NCBI GenBank assembly: GCA_028274885.1
Contig: JAQCMX010000108.1
Location: 1 to 9,706, forward strand
Direction of reading: 5' to 3'
Length of the DNA: 9,706 bases
DNA from: Haloarculaceae archaeon
Lineage (GTDB): Archaea > Halobacteriota > Halobacteria > Halobacteriales > Haloarculaceae
Shown here: one piece after another, positions 1 to 6,081 of the stretch
How the letters are laid out: each line of letters begins with the position of its first letter
Numbering within the stretch: position 1 is the first letter of the stretch
Made by a program: the position numbers and the translations under genes
The notes under the pieces: generated by a model
Databases searched by the model: none
What the model saw: only the letters and a program-made list of their open reading frames with translations
Told to the model about the DNA's origin: nothing

Positions 1-74
1 TGGGTTCGGGCGGGTTCGAACCGCCGACCTCGGCCTTGTAAAGGCCGCGTCATAACCAGCTAGACCACGAACCC
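1..74 (-). tRNA. tRNA-Val (anticodon UAC)
   Basis: On the minus strand the sequence folds as a complete cloverleaf. It has a 7-bp acceptor stem (GGGTTCG with CGAACCC), a D arm containing GGTTATGAC, and a 5-bp anticodon stem CGGCC/GGCCG closing the loop TTTACAA. The variable region is AGGTC, and the T arm is GGCGG-TTCGAAC-CCGCC. Loop positions 34-36 read TAC, so it decodes valine GUA, with wobble to other GUN codons. The discriminator base A is the last base inside the window, so whether CCA is encoded cannot be seen. No intron is present in the anticodon loop. A TATA-like element lies at a suitable distance upstream. Confidence 0.96.
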
Positions 75-98
75 TACGCGTGTGAAACCGGTGGCGGG

Positions 99-106
99 GA
101 ATAACA
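99..106 (-). promoter_or_regulatory. TATA box (box A) for tRNA-Val
   Basis: Read on the minus strand this is TGTTATTC, an A/T island in a GC-rich spacer. It is centred about 28 bases upstream of the mature tRNA 5' end, the usual archaeal box A distance if transcription starts at or just before the tRNA. The same A/T island could also serve the divergent gene at 137, since such boxes are loosely defined, but the spacing fits the tRNA better. This is inferred from position and composition only. Confidence 0.5.
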
Positions 107-136
107 CTTACTGTCTTTCCCCGGCTTGCTACCCCT

Positions 137-631
137 GTGCACAGATCGCTTCGAAGCCTCGCGGTCTTTATCCCCATCTTTCTCGCTCTCTGGTTCGTCC
201 TCTTCACGCCGGTTGGACTCCTCGATCCCGGCGAGTACGACCGCACTACGGTCACTGCCGTGGATGCCAACGGGACCGAGTTGGCGACTGTCGAGGTCCG
301 AATCGCAGACACCCGCGACAAACGACGGATCGGTCTGAGCCGTACCGACTCGCTGTCCCCCGGTGAGGGCATGTTGTTCGTTCACAACAATCAAGACACC
401 CATGCCTACGTCATGCGTAATATGTCCTTCGCGCTTGATATCGTCTTCATCGATCGTGACGGTCGGGTAAGGACGATCCACCACGCCGGGGTGCCCGTGA
501 CGGGCGTGGGCCCACGGTACCGGGGGACCGCACAGTACGTCCTCGAGGTCGAACGTGGGTGGGCTAACGAGACCGGTCTCACCGCCGATGACCGGATCGA
601 GATTCCCGAGACCACCGAACCTGACTCCTGA
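137..631 (+). CDS. DUF192 family protein, N-terminally membrane-anchored
   Basis: This 164-residue protein of the DUF192 family (COG1430) has no established biochemical function. A hydrophobic segment at about residues 8-28 after a short basic N-terminus predicts a signal anchor or uncleaved signal, placing the domain outside the cytoplasm. The DUF192 domain fills residues 50-157. It shows the family landmarks: the AD..D.RR.GL segment (57-67), GMLF (78-81), the M+N+ hydrophobic block (93-96), LD.VFID (100-106) and VLEV.RGW near the end (135-142). The length fits a single-domain member. The GTG at 137 is chosen because it gives a normal signal-anchor N-terminus. The ABC exporter begins 76 bases downstream on the same strand, so the two could be cotranscribed, but nothing ties them functionally. 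Confidence 0.85.
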   Translation: MHRSLRSLAVFIPIFLALWFVLFTPVGLLDPGEYDRTTVTAVDANGTELATVEVRIADTRDKRRIGLSRTDSLSPGEGMLFVHNNQDTHAYVMRNMSFALDIVFIDRDGRVRTIHHAGVPVTGVGPRYRGTAQYVLEVERGWANETGLTADDRIEIPETTEPDS

Positions 632-707
632 CCTCCCGCCGTGGGGTGTCGTCGCCCGCGAGACAATGGACTTTTTCCTCCCGGTACCCTCTAGGATAAC
701 GGACACT

Positions 708-2645
708 ATGAGCGGAATTGACTGGGAGGACGAGGACCCTTTCGAAGATCAGCGTGACGAGATTGAGAACCCGATGCGACGACTCTTCGGTGAGTACGGC
801 TCCGATTATAAGCTTCCCGTTTCGGTCGGTATCGTTGCCAGCGCGTTCGCTCGCATCCTCGATTTGCTCCCCCCGCTCATGCTCGGTGTCGCAATCGACG
901 CCGTGTTTCTTGAGACTGTCCCTTACCACGAGGCGTTCCCGTTTGGCGGTGATTTGATCAGGTCGGTTGCCCCAGGAACCCAGGAGGGACAGTTCTGGTT
1001 TACCATCGCCATCGTCGCGGGTGCCTTTCTGTTCGGGGCCATCTTTCACTGGACGCGTAACTGGGGGTTCAATTCGTTCGCCCAGAATATCCAACACGAT
1101 GTCCGGACGGACACATACGACAAGATGCAGCGGCTGAATATGGACTTCTTTGCCGACAAACAGACCGGCGAGATGATGTCGGTCCTCTCGAACGATGTCA
1201 ACCGCTTGGAGCGGTTTCTCAACGACGGCATGAACTCGCTGTTTCGGATGTCCGTGATGATCGTTGCTATCGGGGTTGTTCTCTTTGCGTTTAATTGGCA
1301 ACTCGCGCTCGTTGCGCTTGTGCCGGTGCCGCTGATCGCACTGTTTACGTATGTGTTTATCAAGATAATCCAGCCGAAATACGCCGAGGTGCGCTCCACC
1401 GTCGGGAAGGTAAACTCCCGTCTGGAGAACAACGTCGGTGGTATCAAGGTTATCAAATCCTCCACCACAGAGGACTACGAGTCCGACCGTGTGGACGACG
1501 TTTCCTTCGGGTATCTTGAGGCCAACTGGGACGCTATCCGCACCCGGATCAAATTTTTCCCCGGTCTGCGGCTGATTGCGGGCCTCGGATTCGCGATCAC
1601 CTTCATCGTCGGCGGACTGTGGGTGCTCCGCGGAACCGCGCCCGGACCGCTTACCGGGAATCTCCGGGAGGGAACGTTCGTCGTTTTCATCATTTACACC
1701 CAGCGGTTCATCTGGCCGATGGCACAGTTTGGACAGATAATCAATATGTATCAGCGCGCACGCGCCTCCTCAGCGCGCATCTTCGGGCTGATGGACGAAC
1801 CACACCGTGTGGCCGAGGCCGAGGGCGCGACGGAACTGGACATCGCGGACGGCACCGTCGAGTACGACGACGTCACCTTCGGCTACGGCGACGAACCCGT
1901 CGTTGAGGACATCGACTTCGTCGTCGGGAGCGGCGAGACAGTTGCGCTGGTGGGGCCGACCGGCGCGGGCAAATCGACGGTGCTGAAACTCCTCTTGCGT
2001 CTGTACGATGTCGACGACGGTGTGATCCGGGTAGACGGGACCGATATCCGCGAGACAACCATCCGAAGTCTCCGGCAGTCGATGGGGTATGTCAGCCAGG
2101 ATACGTACCTGTTTTACGGGACCGTCGAGCAAAACATCACCTACGGCACCTTCGACGCGACCCGCGAGGAGGTCGTCGAGGCCGCCAAGATGGCAGAGGC
2201 CCACGCGTTCGTCCAGAATCTACCGGACGGCTACGATACCGAAGTCGGTGAACGCGGTGTGAAACTCTCCGGGGGACAGCGTCAGCGTCTCTCGATCGCC
2301 CGGGCAATCCTCAGAGATCCCGACATCCTCATTCTCGACGAAGCCACGAGCGATGTCGATACGGAGACCGAGATGCTCATCCAGCGCTCGATTGATGAAC
2401 TCGCCGCCAACCGCACCACGTTTGCCATCGCCCACCGACTCTCGACGATCAAGGATGCCGACGAGATCCTCGTTCTCGAGGACGGGCAAATCGCCGAACG
2501 CGGCACACACACCGATCTGCTGGACAACGATGGCCTGTACGCCCATCTGTGGGGCGTGCAGGCCGGCGAGATCGACGAACTTCCACAGGAGTTCATCGAA
2601 CGGGCGGCCCGCCGACAGGCACGGACGGATGCTGACGACGACTGA
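708..2645 (+). CDS. ABC transporter, fused permease and ATP-binding protein (exporter type)
   Basis: This 645-residue half-transporter of the ABCB/MsbA-like exporter class probably works as a homodimer that moves an unknown substrate out of, or across, the membrane using ATP. An acidic cytoplasmic N-terminus is followed by a six-helix membrane domain (helices near 37-64, 96-116, 180-197, 199-220, 286-306, 322-340). The coupling segment contains DFFADKQTGEM near 146-156. The ATPase domain has Walker A GPTGAGKST (416-424), Q-loop Q464, signature LSGGQ (520-524), Walker B ILILDE with catalytic E545, a D-loop and H-loop H576. All catalytic residues are present, so it should be active. An ATG at 708 (MSGIDWED) is preferred over in-frame starts at 555 or 666. 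Those would overlap the DUF192 gene or add an unconserved-looking arginine/proline-rich leader. I see no strong TATA box. The substrate cannot be inferred from its neighbours. Confidence 0.93.
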   Translation: MSGIDWEDEDPFEDQRDEIENPMRRLFGEYGSDYKLPVSVGIVASAFARILDLLPPLMLGVAIDAVFLETVPYHEAFPFGGDLIRSVAPGTQEGQFWFTIAIVAGAFLFGAIFHWTRNWGFNSFAQNIQHDVRTDTYDKMQRLNMDFFADKQTGEMMSVLSNDVNRLERFLNDGMNSLFRMSVMIVAIGVVLFAFNWQLALVALVPVPLIALFTYVFIKIIQPKYAEVRSTVGKVNSRLENNVGGIKVIKSSTTEDYESDRVDDVSFGYLEANWDAIRTRIKFFPGLRLIAGLGFAITFIVGGLWVLRGTAPGPLTGNLREGTFVVFIIYTQRFIWPMAQFGQIINMYQRARASSARIFGLMDEPHRVAEAEGATELDIADGTVEYDDVTFGYGDEPVVEDIDFVVGSGETVALVGPTGAGKSTVLKLLLRLYDVDDGVIRVDGTDIRETTIRSLRQSMGYVSQDTYLFYGTVEQNITYGTFDATREEVVEAAKMAEAHAFVQNLPDGYDTEVGERGVKLSGGQRQRLSIARAILRDPDILILDEATSDVDTETEMLIQRSIDELAANRTTFAIAHRLSTIKDADEILVLEDGQIAERGTHTDLLDNDGLYAHLWGVQAGEIDELPQEFIERAARRQARTDADDD

Positions 2646-2785
2646 TCGATCCGTTGCCCTGATGAACTAACCCCATCGGAAGGGTCCACGGTAGTGTCAA
2701 CATCTCTGTGATCTCTCCCGTACAGACGGTTCGAGGTGACTGCCTCGGGGCCCGACGCCGGGGTGTGTTCACGGCGGTATGTAAA

Positions 2786-2795
2786 CGATTATTAC
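2786..2795 (+). promoter_or_regulatory. TATA box for the small membrane protein gene
   Basis: The A/T island CGATTATTAC lies about 30-35 bases before the ATG at 2825, giving a predicted transcript with a 5' leader of only a few bases. A short purine tract GGGAG at 2816-2820 precedes the ATG and could act as a weak ribosome-binding site if it is in the transcript. The rest of the 2646-2824 spacer holds nothing else I recognise. Confidence 0.55.
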
Positions 2796-2824
2796 GTCGG
2801 GGCCGCTACGACAGCGGGAGACCA

Positions 2825-3112
2825 ATGGCATCCAGTCTGTTTCGCAACGAGCGGTTCCTGCTCGGGGGATTCCTCCTGTTGGCGGCCGTGGCAGCTCTCG
2901 TGACGGGATCGCTTGCGGGCGGTAACCCAACCGAACTGCTGTATGGCTTGCTCGGCGGCCTTGCCGCCGGTACCATCGTCGTCGGTTCGTACGTAATCGG
3001 GGTGCGGCGTGGCCAGCCACATTCACACGCTGTCGCAACGGCAGCCATCGTCTTCGGCGGGCTGTTTATTCTGACGCTCGTGGCCCGTCTGCTGACCGAA
3101 TTCGGTGTCTGA
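2825..3112 (+). CDS. Small three-helix membrane protein of unknown function
   Basis: I do not recognise the family of this 95-residue protein. It is nearly all membrane-embedded: hydrophobic segments at about 11-30, 39-60 and 68-89, with a short basic N-terminus (residues 7-10), a glycine-rich second helix and a basic loop RRGQPHSH at 61-68. This is the layout of a small integral membrane protein with no soluble domain. The ATG at 2825 is chosen because a TATA box sits 30-35 bases upstream. A longer in-frame start at 2708 would lie upstream of that box and would add an arginine- and cysteine-containing leader. It is followed by a convergent flavoprotein gene after 111 bases in which I see no clear terminator. 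Confidence 0.72.
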   Translation: MASSLFRNERFLLGGFLLLAAVAALVTGSLAGGNPTELLYGLLGGLAAGTIVVGSYVIGVRRGQPHSHAVATAAIVFGGLFILTLVARLLTEFGV

Positions 3113-3223
3113 ACGGATCGGTGCGGCTCTGTTCTGCCAGGCCGTACACCGTCATCTCCGACCGGACTGTCTACACCCCTCCAAACGGTGTCCGAGCGAG
3201 CGAAAGACCGGCACGAACCTCCC

Positions 3224-3802
3224 TCACTCTGCACCGACGTTCTGTTCGCTCTCGAAGGCTGCTGGCGCAGGTTCGATCCGGGCGTACTCGGCAGCCAGCC
3301 GACCCAACGATCTGACCCGATTGGCGACCTCCTGGTCGACGAACTCGCCGTCCTCGAACTGGCTGGATGCAGTTGCAACCGCCGCCTGGTGTGGGAGCAC
3401 CCAGGCGTTTAGCGCCCGACAGACCGACCGCAGGTGTTCGAGCGTGGTGATCGGAAACTGCCCACCAGCCACGCCGAGCAGACCCACTGTCCTGTCTTCG
3501 AACTCGTCGAACCCGCAGTAGTCGAGGGCATTTTTTAATCCCGAGGCGTAGGATCCGTGGTACATCGGCGAACCCAGCAGGATGGCATCGGCTGTACGGA
3601 TCTTGGTACGGAACTGCTCTGCATCGCCTGCGTCGGGGTTGTCCGGATCAAAGACCGGGAGATCGTACCCCCGGAGATCGAGCAGTTCCGTCGACCCACC
3701 GCGATCGGCCACAGCCTGAAGCGCGTGTTCGAGTGCGATCCGTGTGTAACTGTCATCCCGGAGACTCCCACAGACTCCGACGATGTGTGGGGAATTCGAC
3801 AT
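3224..3802 (-). CDS. NAD(P)H-dependent FMN reductase family flavoprotein
   Basis: This 192-residue flavodoxin-fold protein of the NADPH-dependent FMN reductase family (COG0431) probably uses bound FMN to reduce quinones, azo compounds, chromate or free flavin with NAD(P)H in the cytoplasm. The evidence is the N-terminal beta strand and phosphate-binding loop GSLRDDSYT (12-20), the LLDLRGYDLPVFD segment (40-52), the FMN-contacting SPMYHGSYASGLKNALD (78-94) and the second flavin loop LLGVAGGQFP (108-117). The length is normal for the family. The ATG at 3802 is chosen because it directly precedes the first beta strand and has a TATA-like CTATA about 26 bases upstream. An in-frame start at 3856 would place that box inside the gene. 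The true substrate cannot be told from sequence. Confidence 0.9.
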   Translation of the reverse strand: MSNSPHIVGVCGSLRDDSYTRIALEHALQAVADRGGSTELLDLRGYDLPVFDPDNPDAGDAEQFRTKIRTADAILLGSPMYHGSYASGLKNALDYCGFDEFEDRTVGLLGVAGGQFPITTLEHLRSVCRALNAWVLPHQAAVATASSQFEDGEFVDQEVANRVRSLGRLAAEYARIEPAPAAFESEQNVGAE

Positions 3803-3823
3803 CGGCGTGTCTTCGCCCCGGTT

Positions 3824-3832
3824 CGGTATAGT
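3824..3832 (-). promoter_or_regulatory. TATA box for the flavoprotein gene
   Basis: On the minus strand this reads through ACTATACC, centred about 26 bases upstream of the ATG at 3802. That fits a leaderless haloarchaeal transcript and supports the chosen start. It lies in the 89-base divergent spacer shared with the gene starting at 3892, whose own box A is not obvious. Confidence 0.5.
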
Positions 3833-3891
3833 GTCACTGGTCCGCCACGGGCACAATCTTCAAGCATTCGCCGCCACTGTTCGTAGCCGAC

Positions 3892-4932
3892 GTGAACACG
3901 GAGTTTGATTTCGAGTTGCAGGTCTGTGCCTGGGCAGAGCGTCACTGGCCGCCCGATGGGGACGACCGGACTGTCGTCGTCGCCAGACAGCTTGGGACAC
4001 AGTATCGACGCTGGGATACAATTGTCCTCGAATGCGATCCCCAGGGACTCCGCCAGCGAGCCCACTTTGGCGAGCGCGCACTCGATTCGGATCTGCTTCA
4101 CGTGGTCCGGAACGCCCCCGCCGACTGGGCGTGGTACCGCGACGCGCTTCCCGATCCTGGGTACCCCTGGCGATACGTCCGCGAGGCCGTCCACGAGGCC
4201 GCAGACCGCGGTATCGTCGACCGGCGCCGCGGCGCCGGCGGTCGGATCGAACTTCGTCGACAGTGTCCCTATCCAGACTGGATCGACCGGATCGTGGCGA
4301 TCGAGAACAAACCCGATCTCGACGCCAGTGCCGCCAACGCACTGACCGATCAGCTCGGACAGGACGTGGCGCTCGCGCTCGCGGACGAGGTGTGGGTTGC
4401 TACCCGAGCCACCGGCGGGACGGTCGAACCGATCCTGCTGGCCGATTGTCCTGTCGAGGCGGGCGTCCTGACCGTCGACACCGGTCGGCGGGGTGTGGGT
4501 TCCACGACAGTGCGCTGGCGACCCAGGACACTCGCCGTCGACCAGCACGGGACGCGGATCCTCGATCGTCCAACCGGGCGTGGACACGACACATCGGCGG
4601 CCCGTTTCGAGTACGTCGACCCTGCGTGGAAACACACCAAACGGCTCGAAATCGCAGAGCGGGCCTACGAGCGTGGCTGGCGGTCGTACGTCTCCTCGAT
4701 GCGCCCGGACTGCCGGTACTTCCAGCTCTCGCCGACGACGGCGGTTGCCCGGCCCTACTGTACTGCGAAATCCTGCCACCAGACACCCGGCGAATGTGCT
4801 AGTTCGTGTCCCGAATTCGAACCTGAGCCGCCGGGCTGGCGGAGCCGGGGTTGGCCGATCGAGGGCGGGCCCGGCCGGGCGATACAACGGCTCCTCGACC
4901 GCCAGCGAGCACGGGGGCGTCCCGACCTCTAA
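3892..4932 (+). CDS. DUF5787-like protein; putative PD-(D/E)XK nuclease with C-terminal cysteine cluster
   Basis: This 346-residue protein, probably the haloarchaeal DUF5787 family (assigned from memory), has no known function. Residues 127-171 have the layout of a PD-(D/E)XK nuclease core. D132 is followed by a hydrophobic strand ending in E138-N-K140 (the ExK pair), then a helix with Q154 and Q157, then a strand ADEVWVAT (164-171), as in many restriction-endonuclease-like enzymes. A preceding acidic strand is WDTIVLECD (41-49). The C-terminus has cysteines at 274, 290, 295, 302 and 306, spaced C-x15-C-x4-C-x6-C-x3-C, suggesting a metal or iron-sulfur site. That would be loosely reminiscent of, but not the same as, Cas4/AddB-type nucleases. 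The start is a GTG at 3892; no strong promoter or ribosome site decides it. Nuclease activity is inference from motifs. Confidence 0.78.
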   Translation: MNTEFDFELQVCAWAERHWPPDGDDRTVVVARQLGTQYRRWDTIVLECDPQGLRQRAHFGERALDSDLLHVVRNAPADWAWYRDALPDPGYPWRYVREAVHEAADRGIVDRRRGAGGRIELRRQCPYPDWIDRIVAIENKPDLDASAANALTDQLGQDVALALADEVWVATRATGGTVEPILLADCPVEAGVLTVDTGRRGVGSTTVRWRPRTLAVDQHGTRILDRPTGRGHDTSAARFEYVDPAWKHTKRLEIAERAYERGWRSYVSSMRPDCRYFQLSPTTAVARPYCTAKSCHQTPGECASSCPEFEPEPPGWRSRGWPIEGGPGRAIQRLLDRQRARGRPDL

Positions 4933-4978
4933 CCCGACCCGCCACTCCGCGTTCGTACCCCCAAGTCGTCGTGTCTGT

Positions 4979-5458
4979 CTATCCCTCGGTGTCGATCCGG
5001 ATCCGTTCGCGCTCGACTGCAAGCCGGAAGGTTGGGACCGTTTTGCGCACGCGCTCGACCAGCCCTCTATCGGTGAGGCCGTGTAGTGCCGACCGCACGG
5101 CGTCCACGCCGGGATCGTCCCCGGTCGCCTCCTGGAGATCATGCAGCGTGGCAACAACACTCTGGGGCTCCCCCTCTGGGCCGGGGAGGGCATCGAGGAC
5201 CTGGCACTGCCGTTCGGTCCCCGTGACGACCCGTTCGCCGTCACCATCGCTCTCGCCCACGACCACTTCCCCCTCGGGTGTCGCACAGATTAGACTGTCA
5301 TCGTCACGATAGTAGTACCGGCCAAGCGTTCCCTCGAGATACTGGTGGACCTCGCTGCCACTCTCCATCCCCCAGCGCTTCTGTAGCTCCGCGTTTTTTG
5401 TCGGCTGGAGTTCGACGATGTCCGCGAGACGCCTGCGTGCCTCCTCCGAGAGACTCAT
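4979..5458 (-). CDS. DUF5797-like winged-helix protein
   Basis: This 159-residue protein matches what I recall of the haloarchaeal DUF5797 family, whose members begin with a near-identical LADIVELQPTKNAELQKRWG segment (here 11-30) followed by GSEVHQYLE and YYYRDDDSLI (48-57). The N-terminal 60 residues look like a helix-turn-helix with a beta-hairpin wing. Residues 80-149 look like a second winged-helix unit: a long helix around the QCQVLDAL stretch, VDAVRSALHGLTDRGLVERV as recognition helix, and a short wing. The likely role is DNA binding or transcriptional regulation; targets are unknown. The ATG at 5458 is used because it matches the family start. It converges on the putative nuclease gene with only 46 bases between the stop codons. 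Confidence 0.83.
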   Translation of the reverse strand: MSLSEEARRRLADIVELQPTKNAELQKRWGMESGSEVHQYLEGTLGRYYYRDDDSLICATPEGEVVVGESDGDGERVVTGTERQCQVLDALPGPEGEPQSVVATLHDLQEATGDDPGVDAVRSALHGLTDRGLVERVRKTVPTFRLAVERERIRIDTEG

Positions 5459-5481
5459 CCGACTCCGGTTATTCGGAGGGC

Positions 5482-5489
5482 CCTAATTG
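5482..5489 (-). promoter_or_regulatory. Possible TATA box for the winged-helix gene
   Basis: The minus strand reads CAATTAGG centred about 28 bases upstream of the ATG at 5458, the right place for box A of a leaderless transcript. The match to a haloarchaeal box is only partial, and another A/T patch (AATAAC, about 5468-5473) lies closer to the start. Confidence 0.3.
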
Positions 5490-5572
5490 GCGTTTCGGAT
5501 TCGATCTGATCGCAGTCCGGGTGTTCTGCGTGCCCAGTGACCGACCTGGCTGGCTCCCACGGTAGACACAGT

Positions 5573-5595
5573 GTCGCCCTGTCCTGTTGGGCGAC
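5573..5595. other. Inverted repeat downstream of the PolX operon
   Basis: GTCGCCC (5573-5579) and GGGCGAC (5589-5595) form a perfect 7-bp stem with a 9-base loop. It begins 37 bases beyond the stop codon of the Mut7-C gene on the minus strand and overlaps an 11-base odd palindrome GACACAGTGTC at 5565-5575. It is not followed by a T tract on the minus strand, so it is not a classical terminator. It could protect or define the 3' end of the operon transcript. The rest of the 173-base spacer shows nothing else. Confidence 0.35.
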
Positions 5596-5631
5596 GGATC
5601 GTTGTGCCCGAGCGGCGTGCGGGAGTGTCGT

Positions 5632-6081
5632 TCACCCGATCTCTTCGAGGCGCTTTGCGACGTTGTCCCAGTGACTTCCCTTCCAGAAGAACTGCCCACA
5701 GTCCCCACACTGCCAGAGGTCGGTCTCGTCGGGGCTGGGTGCGTACGATGGCGTCCGGGAGTCGGGGGGGATAGTACCCAAAGAGCCATTACAGACGCCA
5801 CATCGCTCGGGTGTCTCCGGAAGTTCGAGTGCGTAGCCCGCGTCGACCACCTCCTGTAACTGCCCGTGCAGGTCCCGGGATTCCAGCAGGAAACCCCCCT
5901 CGTATCGGTCGGCAAGGTCGCGGTCACGCGTCAGCAGGACACGCCCCGCCTCGCGGGCGGTTTTAATGATTCTGCCGTCGGCTTCAACACCCTGGTCGAG
6001 CGCGTAGCCGGTGTCGTGCCCGCACATCCGGAGATACGTTGCGAGCCGACCGAGCATGGTATCGAGCAGAAACCGCGTCAT
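5632..6081 (-). CDS. Mut7-C PIN-like RNase domain protein with zinc ribbon
   Basis: This 149-residue protein of the Mut7-C family (COG1656) has a PIN-like ribonuclease fold fused to a zinc ribbon. It opens with FLLDTMLGRLA (4-14), carrying the first acidic residue D7, and the VLLTRDRDLA strand-loop (48-57) supplies D53 and D55. Two CxxC knuckles follow, C94/C97 and C125/C128, and the C-terminal WKGSHWDN motif (133-140) is typical of the family. The expected role is metal-dependent RNA cleavage, but the physiological RNA is unknown. The ATG overlaps the last 4 bases of the PolX gene (ATGA), so translation is probably coupled to PolX. This is the last gene of the three-gene operon. Confidence 0.9.
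   Translation of the reverse strand: MTRFLLDTMLGRLATYLRMCGHDTGYALDQGVEADGRIIKTAREAGRVLLTRDRDLADRYEGGFLLESRDLHGQLQEVVDAGYALELPETPERCGVCNGSLGTIPPDSRTPSYAPSPDETDLWQCGDCGQFFWKGSHWDNVAKRLEEIG

Noticed and set aside
1..74. tRNA-Val as the attachment site of an integrated element
   Set aside because: No integrase gene and no direct repeat of the tRNA 3' end is present elsewhere in the window. The genes beside it are ordinary chromosomal ones.
2646..2824. Possible extra small gene or terminator between the ABC exporter and the small membrane protein
   Set aside because: Apart from the TATA box no coding signal, T tract or stable hairpin stands out in these 179 bases.
3535..5286. A 583-codon open frame on the minus strand opposite the putative nuclease gene
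   Set aside because: Its translation is low-complexity, rich in Arg, Pro and Gly without recognisable motifs. It runs antisense to the motif-bearing DUF5787-like gene and overlaps both the flavoprotein and winged-helix genes. Long shadow frames are expected in GC-rich DNA.
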